The translations under genes were made by a program, and so were the position numbers. Below, in pieces: positions 1-6,139 of a DNA stretch of 6,139 nt (position 1 is the first letter of the stretch; each line of letters begins with the position of its first letter). Under the pieces are notes generated by a model that searched no databases, was not told the origin of the DNA, and saw only the letters and a program-made list of their open reading frames with translations. The DNA lies in assembly GCA_964636385.1 (NCBI GenBank), contig CAZWSC010000011.1:1-6139 (forward strand). The letters run 5' to 3'. This stretch comes from CAZWSC01 sp964636385. GTDB taxonomy: Bacteria; Eisenbacteria; RBG-16-71-46; CAIMUX01.

Positions 1-2
1 CG

Positions 3-2372
<2,370 letters not shown>

Positions 2373-3680
2373 GGCCTGCAGCCTCGAGGTCGTGCATAGG
2401 GTAGACAGCGACGTTCCTGCCGATCTGAGCCCGGGCGGGGATTCTGCATCCCTTTCCGAGGAGGGTGATCCCGGAGTCAAGATGCCCGGGTGAGAGCCGG
2501 TTTGCGGTGTTCTCCCCGATACCTCCAACCCGGGCCTCTCTGCCGATTCTGACACGCTTGTCCAGGATGACATCCTCAAGGACTGCGCCGGCTTCCACGT
2601 ACGTGTCGTGCATCAGTATCGACCGCCGGACAACTGCGCCCTGCTCCACGACGACACCGGGCGACAGTACCGACTCGCTCACGCTCCCGTACACCCTGCA
2701 TCCCCTGGAGATCACGGCCTGTTGGGCCTCGCCGTGGATGCCTATGTAGCCCGGAGGTCTGTCGCCGAGCACGTTCTCAGCCATGTTCGATCGGATCCTC
2801 CAGGCCCTCAGGTCGAGCGGATGATCCGGCTGCAGCATCTCCATGTGCGTGTCGAAAAACGCCCGGATCGTACCCACGTCCTGCCAGTAGCCGTCGTCCT
2901 CGTATGCGAAAAGCCTGTCGCCACGCTCCAGCATGGCCGGGAAGACGTGGTGGCCGAAGTCGTCGCTTTTCGCCTCCTTCATCTCCTCCAGACGCCGCAT
3001 CAGCTTTGCCGTGTTGAAGACGTAGATCCCCATGTTGATCAGGTTGGACTTCGGCTTCGCCGGCTTCTCCTGGAAGCCGGTGATCCTGCCGTTGGCGTCG
3101 GCATTGACGATGCCAAAGAGGTGAGCGGTCTCGATCGGGATCCTGCGCACTGCCAGAGTAACATCGGCCCCTGTGTTCAGATGCATGTCGATGATGCGCG
3201 TGTAGTCCATGTAGTAGATGTGATCGCCCGAGAGGACAAGGACCAGTTCGGGATTGTGCCTGCCTATGTAGGAGAGATTCCGGTAGATTGCATCCGCGGT
3301 GCCGCGGTACCAGTCGCTGCCGGAGTTCCCCTGGTGAGGCGGGAGTATCCGTACTTCGCGTGCCCGTCCCACAAGCCCCCAGTGCTGCCCGTTCCCGATG
3401 TGGTCGGTCAGGGAGTACGGGAGGTACTGTGTCAGGATCCCGACGCGCTCGATGCCCGAGTTCATGATGTTGCTGAGGGGGAAGTCAATCAGCCGGTAGA
3501 TTCCGGCGAACGGAATGGCCGGCTTGGCCCTTTGTCTGACAAGCACGTTGAGGCGGCTTCCTACGCCGCCGGCAAGGATCATCGCCAGCGCGCGGCGGGT
3601 GTCCTCCGTCCGCAGCTCTCCCTCCAGAGTCGGCTTGTAGAGTTCTGTATGCTCTTTCCTGGCCATCAGATCTACGGTCG

Positions 3681-3687
3681 CCTCCTC
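3681..3687 (-). promoter_or_regulatory. Shine-Dalgarno of glgC overlapping the upstream stop codon
   Basis: On the minus strand the TGA stop of the upstream paralogue (3686-3688) runs directly into GAGGAGG, followed by 14 nt and the ATG of glgC. The site fixes the glgC start. It also suggests translational coupling, because ribosomes ending the first gene would sit on the second gene's binding site. The spacing is somewhat longer than the usual 5-10 nt. Confidence 0.75.
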
Positions 3688-4924
3688 AGATCAGTCTGCC
3701 GGGGCAGATCTCGGATCCTGGCTCGATTACGGATCCGGGCGCGATCCTGCAGCACTTGCCCAGCAGCGTCACGGGCAGCCGGGAAGGATCGGGCGGAAGG
3801 TGCGGTTCAGCCGAACGGGACGGCTCTCTGCCGGCAATCGGGCCGACCTGCGCTCCCTGGCCGATCACAGCCCCCTTGTCCACTATGCTCATGTTGACGG
3901 TGGCGCCCTCCTCTATGACGGCGCCATGGAAGATGATCGAGTTGAACACGGATGCCCCGCGCCGCACGCGCACACCCGGGGAGAGAATGCTGCCGATCAC
4001 GGTCCCCTGGACATCCGCACCGGTGCTGACGAAGGCGTTTGCAACCCGCGACCCGAGGTGGATCTCCGGGGGCGGCTCCTCCATGACCCGGGCGTCCTGG
4101 AGGTTGGTGCGGATGTTCCACTGATTCAGATCGATCTCATTGTCCAGGAGATCCTGGTGGGCACGGTAGTAGGAGTTCACGGTTCGCGTATAAGCCCAGT
4201 AGCCGTCGAATACGTAGCCGAAGGCCCTGTGCCTGCGGATCATGTGCGGGATGACATCCCTGCCGAATTCCAGGTTCCCGCTTCCGCTCAGCTCTTCCAG
4301 CACCCGGTCAAGGACGGACATCCTGAAGACGTAAATCGTCAGGCTCGCATGCTCGCTGTTCGGGTGTTCCGGTTTTTCCTCGTATCCCGTGAGCCGGCCG
4401 TCACAGTCAAGAACCCCGTAGCCGAAGCGCCTGTCCTGTCCCATGCGCTTGAAAGCCACGGTCAGGTCGGCGTTGTTCTCGATGTGAAAGCGGATCAACT
4501 GCCTGTAGTCCATCCTGTAGATGTGATCTCCGGAGACGACTATCACCACTTCAGCGCCCCGCTCTCGCAGAAATGCGAGGTTCTGGTAGACCGCGTCGGC
4601 ATTCCCCTTGTACCAGTCAGAAGCCTCGGCTCCGCGATAGGGGGGGAGTATCCTTGCGCCGCGGTCAAGGCCGGTGAAGTCCCAACTCTCGCCCACGCCG
4701 ACGTGGTCGATGAGTGAGGCGGGGCGGTACTGGGAGAGGATCCCCACCTGGGTGATCCCCGCGTGCATGAGGTTGGAGAGGGCGAAGTCTATGACACGGT
4801 AGATGCCGCCGAACGGCAGCGCGGCCTTCGGCCTGTGCAGGGTGAGGACGGAGAGTTCGTCCACCCTTCCGCCCGCAAGGATCATCGCCACTACACGGGG
4901 GAGCTTTATCGATTCTCGCATCAT
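3686..4924 (-). CDS. GlgC/GlgD-family ADP-glucose pyrophosphorylase paralogue, probably a non-catalytic or regulatory subunit
   Basis: This is a 412-residue paralogue of the next gene, with the same two-domain plan: nucleotidyltransferase fold (about 10-260) and left-handed beta-helix (about 290-360, with SILSPGV at 312-318). Both proteins share a TLLGK-x-CRI motif near the C-terminus (386-394 here), which points to common descent. Kept: PFGGIYRVIDFALSN (37-51), WYKGNADAVYQNL (104-116), SGDHIYRMDY with Asp133, and Lys184 in YEEKP. Changed: the usual GGxGxRL loop reads GGRVDEL (18-24), so the conserved Arg becomes Glu23; SMGIYVF reads SLTIYVF (194-200); and YWxDVGT reads YWAYTRT (242-248), removing the second metal-binding Asp. 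The position of E. coli activator-binding Lys39 is His30. I infer a modulatory partner for GlgC, as with GlgD; a low-activity or re-specified nucleotidyltransferase remains possible. The start is the first of two adjacent ATGs (4922-4924). No Shine-Dalgarno precedes it, and a -10-like box sits only 8 nt upstream. Confidence 0.9.
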   Translation of the reverse strand: MMRESIKLPRVVAMILAGGRVDELSVLTLHRPKAALPFGGIYRVIDFALSNLMHAGITQVGILSQYRPASLIDHVGVGESWDFTGLDRGARILPPYRGAEASDWYKGNADAVYQNLAFLRERGAEVVIVVSGDHIYRMDYRQLIRFHIENNADLTVAFKRMGQDRRFGYGVLDCDGRLTGYEEKPEHPNSEHASLTIYVFRMSVLDRVLEELSGSGNLEFGRDVIPHMIRRHRAFGYVFDGYWAYTRTVNSYYRAHQDLLDNEIDLNQWNIRTNLQDARVMEEPPPEIHLGSRVANAFVSTGADVQGTVIGSILSPGVRVRRGASVFNSIIFHGAVIEEGATVNMSIVDKGAVIGQGAQVGPIAGREPSRSAEPHLPPDPSRLPVTLLGKCCRIAPGSVIEPGSEICPGRLI

Positions 4925-4932
4925 CGATTCGC

Positions 4933-4961
4933 ATGATAGGGATGGACCGGGGCGAATCCAA
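4933..4961 (-). promoter_or_regulatory. Putative sigma-70 type promoter of the glg pair, near-leaderless
   Basis: On the minus strand TTGGAT (4961-4956) and TATCAT (4938-4933) are separated by 17 bp. The -10 box matches TATAAT at five of six bases; the -35 box is weak, at three of six. Only 8 nt separate the -10 box from the ATG at 4924, so a start site 6-7 nt downstream of the box would leave a 5' leader of about 0-2 nt. The absence of any Shine-Dalgarno fits a leaderless mRNA. This is inferred from spacing alone. Confidence 0.5.
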
Positions 4962-4992
4962 GGGGTCTTGTTGTGGAAACGCGGTACCCGTG

Positions 4993-5008
4993 CAGATCAG
5001 CGGATCTG
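4993..5008. repeat. Perfect inverted repeat CAGATC-N4-GATCTG upstream of the glg promoter
   Basis: The two 6-bp arms (4993-4998 and 5003-5008) are exact reverse complements separated by AGCG. The centre lies about 75 bp upstream of the predicted glg transcription start, and the repeat lies between the tRNA terminator and the glg promoter. A dimeric regulator's operator is possible, but a GATC-containing palindrome could also arise by chance. No regulator is identified. Confidence 0.3.
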
Positions 5009-5015
5009 TGCGGTC

Positions 5016-5049
5016 CGAGAAAGAAGAGAGCCGCCCCTCACGAGGCGGC
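5016..5049 (-). terminator. Factor-independent terminator of the tRNA-Trp gene
   Basis: Read on the minus strand, GCCGCC (5049-5044), an 8-nt loop and GGCGGC (5035-5030) form a 6-bp all-GC stem. It is followed at once by the pyrimidine tract TCTCTTCTTTCTC (5029-5017). The stem starts 15 nt after the tRNA 3' end. The hairpin separates the tRNA transcript from the glg operon on the same strand. The tract is mixed U/C, so termination may be incomplete. Confidence 0.7.
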
Positions 5050-5064
5050 CCCCTGCATGATCTT

Positions 5065-5137
5065 CAGGCCAGGAGGGACTCGAACCCCCAGCCTACGGTT
5101 TTGGAGACCGTTGCTCTGCCAATTGAGCTACTGGCCT
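5065..5137 (-). tRNA. tRNA-Trp (anticodon CCA)
   Basis: The 73-nt gene folds into a complete cloverleaf on the minus strand. The acceptor stem is AGGCCAG/CTGGCCT with discriminator G. The D stem is GCTC/GAGC with loop AATTGGCA. The anticodon stem is ACGGT/ACCGT with loop CTCCAAA, which gives anticodon CCA. The variable loop is AGGCT. The T stem is GGGGG/CCCTC (one G-U pair) with loop TTCGAGT. The 3' CCA is not encoded: the transcript continues AAGA, so CCA must be added by tRNA nucleotidyltransferase. In many bacteria this tRNA precedes secE-nusG; here a terminator and the glg genes follow instead. Confidence 0.97.
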
Positions 5138-5278
5138 ATGGTGCCGTGAGGCAACAGGGGAGATAATAGGAGAAGTTCCTGCAAAGTGGCAAGGTCTCTT
5201 TCCTGACTCCGCCTGTCCCGATATGGTGTCCGGGTGGTTGCGTTCTCGGCAGGATGCAATGTGGTCTTGAGCCGCCGC
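5138..5278. other. Divergent intergenic region between tRNA-Trp and the glycosyltransferase gene
   Basis: These 141 bp hold the minus-strand tRNA promoter. On the plus strand, AGGA at 5251-5254 sits 6 nt before the alternative GTG start at 5261 of the glycosyltransferase. I found no convincing plus-strand promoter: TATGGT at 5222-5227 is the nearest -10-like word but lacks a good -35 partner. No small gene or strong hairpin was recognised. Confidence 0.5.
5163..5192 (-). promoter_or_regulatory. Sigma-70 type promoter for tRNA-Trp
   Basis: On the minus strand TTGCCA (5192-5187) and TATTAT (5168-5163) are spaced by 18 bp. Each hexamer differs from consensus at one base. The -10 box ends 25 nt before the mature tRNA 5' end at 5137, leaving a short precursor leader for RNase P to remove. 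This is the best promoter match in the window. Confidence 0.7.
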
Positions 5279-6139
5279 ATGTGGAGAGCACAGTTGCCCG
5301 GATTGACAGGAAAGGTGAATCTGCCCCCGCGGGTCCTCTGGATCGGCGCCGCTGTCGCCGCCGTCCTGGCTGTGGCGTCGACCTTCGATCCGAGGCTCTA
5401 CATCAACGGCGACAATGTTGACTACATGCTTCTTGCCCGCAGGATCCTTGGGGGCGAGATCTGGCCTGCCGGGAGGTTCCCGCCCCTGTTCCCGGCCTTC
5501 CTGGCGGGTGTGCAGGGGCTCTTCGGCGAGAGCCTGATCCCTCAGAAGCTGTTGGTCATGCTCTTCCATGCCGGTTCCGTGTGGATGCTGGGTCGCCTCA
5601 TTGCCCGGCGCACCGGCGGCGTGGCTGGCCCCTGGCTGCTCCTTGCCGCGGCAACGCTCATCCCGGTTGTCGAGTTCTCCCACTACGTCATGAGCGAGAT
5701 ACCGCATTTATTCTTCCTTCTTGGAGCCCTGGATGCGGCTGACCGTCTCCTTGTGGACCGTAATCTGCATCTGTTCGGTGAGGGGGTGCCGGAGTCGCGC
5801 ACGGGCGGCCCGGCGCCGTCCGGAACATCGGGTAACAAGCTTGTGGGCAAAGGCGTCAGCCTCCCTGCAGCAGAGCTGGCCCTGTGGCTCGCCGCGGCCT
5901 TCTACACCAGGAGCGCCGGGATCACGATCGCGGCGGGAGTCCTGATTTCCCTCCTGCTGGCGAGGAAGTGGCGTCAGGTGTTCGTCACCACCTCGGTGTT
6001 CATGATCCTCATAATCCCGTGGATCATCAGATCAGCTACCCAGCCAGGTGGGAGCGCTTACATCCAGCAGATCCTGCTCGTGAACCCGCTCTACCCGGAG
6101 TTCGGCACCCTGACCCCGGAGTACCTGTGGGGCCGACTT
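5279..6139 (+). CDS. Multi-pass membrane glycosyltransferase, GT-C / ArnT-PMT-like (GT39/GT83 type), 3' partial
   Basis: The frame is open from 5207 to the window end with no stop, giving 287 residues from ATG 5279. I read it as an integral-membrane glycosyltransferase that uses a polyprenyl-phosphate sugar, by fold resemblance only. Visible features: a first membrane segment (about 19-35); an outer loop with INGDNVDYMLLARRIL (42-57), whose Asp45 and Asp48 fit the acidic site in the first loop of GT-C enzymes; RFPPLFPAFLAG (66-77); membrane segments near 90-108, 117-132 and 140-155; a hydrophilic stretch at 156-196 rich in Gly, Ser and Pro; FYTRSAG (208-214), like the conserved (L/Y)TR-x-G of this superfamily; then segments near 213-228 and 234-250 ending PWIIRSA. 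The start is uncertain. GTG 5261 is in frame and has AGGA six nt upstream, which would add six residues; ATG 5279 has no clear binding site. It is divergent from tRNA-Trp. Substrate unknown; the catalytic C-terminal half is outside the window. Confidence 0.8.
   Translation, partial: MWRAQLPGLTGKVNLPPRVLWIGAAVAAVLAVASTFDPRLYINGDNVDYMLLARRILGGEIWPAGRFPPLFPAFLAGVQGLFGESLIPQKLLVMLFHAGSVWMLGRLIARRTGGVAGPWLLLAAATLIPVVEFSHYVMSEIPHLFFLLGALDAADRLLVDRNLHLFGEGVPESRTGGPAPSGTSGNKLVGKGVSLPAAELALWLAAAFYTRSAGITIAAGVLISLLLARKWRQVFVTTSVFMILIIPWIIRSATQPGGSAYIQQILLVNPLYPEFGTLTPEYLWGRL

Noticed and set aside
3703..3750. Cluster of GATC/GGATCC words near the end of the first glg gene
   Set aside because: These lie in coding sequence and are explained by Asp, Ile and Arg/Gly codons in GC-rich DNA. 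I could not count enrichment reliably by eye.
2608..3897. Plus-strand open frame of 429 codons opposite the two glg genes
   Set aside because: It spans the junction of two well-supported minus-strand genes and shows no domain. Its length comes from the GC-rich codon pattern of the real strand.
3800..4717. Plus-strand open frame of 305 codons opposite the glgC paralogue
   Set aside because: Composition is His/Val/Asp-rich with no motif and it mirrors a conserved gene; judged an antisense shadow.
4925..5137. tRNA-associated integration site of a mobile element
   Set aside because: No repeat of the tRNA 3' end, integrase or phage-like gene was seen in the flanks, and the neighbours are ordinary metabolic genes.
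5016..5137. T-box or trp attenuator
   Set aside because: The structure is a complete tRNA-Trp cloverleaf followed by a simple terminator. No leader peptide or specifier loop is present, and the downstream genes are not tryptophan genes.
5093..5707. Minus-strand open frame of 204 codons
   Set aside because: It runs through half of the tRNA-Trp gene and lies opposite the glycosyltransferase N-terminus. Its predicted protein is low-complexity and hydrophilic.

Overview
This window is a 6.1 kb piece of a GC-rich bacterial chromosome. It holds four protein genes, two of them cut by the window edges, and one tRNA gene. The tandem ADP-glucose pyrophosphorylase-type genes, the soluble-looking multidomain hybrid kinase and the GT-C type membrane glycosyltransferase suggest a free-living, glycogen-storing bacterium. 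The two pyrophosphorylase-type proteins resemble what I recall from Chloroflexota/Armatimonadota-like lineages more than the E. coli enzyme. That taxonomic impression is weak and rests on remembered motif style only.

Layout. Positions 3-2372 (+) hold the 3' part of a hybrid sensor histidine kinase: end of a PAS domain, GAF, HisKA, HATPase_c and two receiver domains. It converges with a two-gene minus-strand operon. The distal gene (2326-3666) is a complete GlgC-type glucose-1-phosphate adenylyltransferase. The proximal gene (3686-4924) is a GlgC/GlgD-family paralogue that has lost part of the nucleotide-binding loop and one of the two metal-binding aspartates. The convergent genes overlap by 47 bp. 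Upstream of the glg pair, on the same strand, lie a promoter with almost no room for a leader (4933-4961), a factor-independent terminator (5016-5049) and a tRNA-Trp(CCA) gene (5065-5137) with its own good promoter (5163-5192). From about 5279 (+) to the window end runs the N-terminal 287 residues of a multi-pass GT-C/ArnT-like membrane glycosyltransferase, divergent from the tRNA gene.

How the genes may work together. The two glg products probably form one mixed oligomer that makes ADP-glucose for glycogen synthesis, with GlgC as catalytic subunit and the degenerate paralogue as modulatory subunit, by analogy with GlgC/GlgD of Firmicutes and with the small and large subunits in plants. The kinase, the tRNA and the glycosyltransferase show no visible functional link to glycogen beyond adjacency.

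I see no phage, transposon, CRISPR or defence system and nothing that amounts to an undescribed system. The points most worth checking are the degenerate second subunit, its apparently leaderless start and the overlapping convergent 3' ends.
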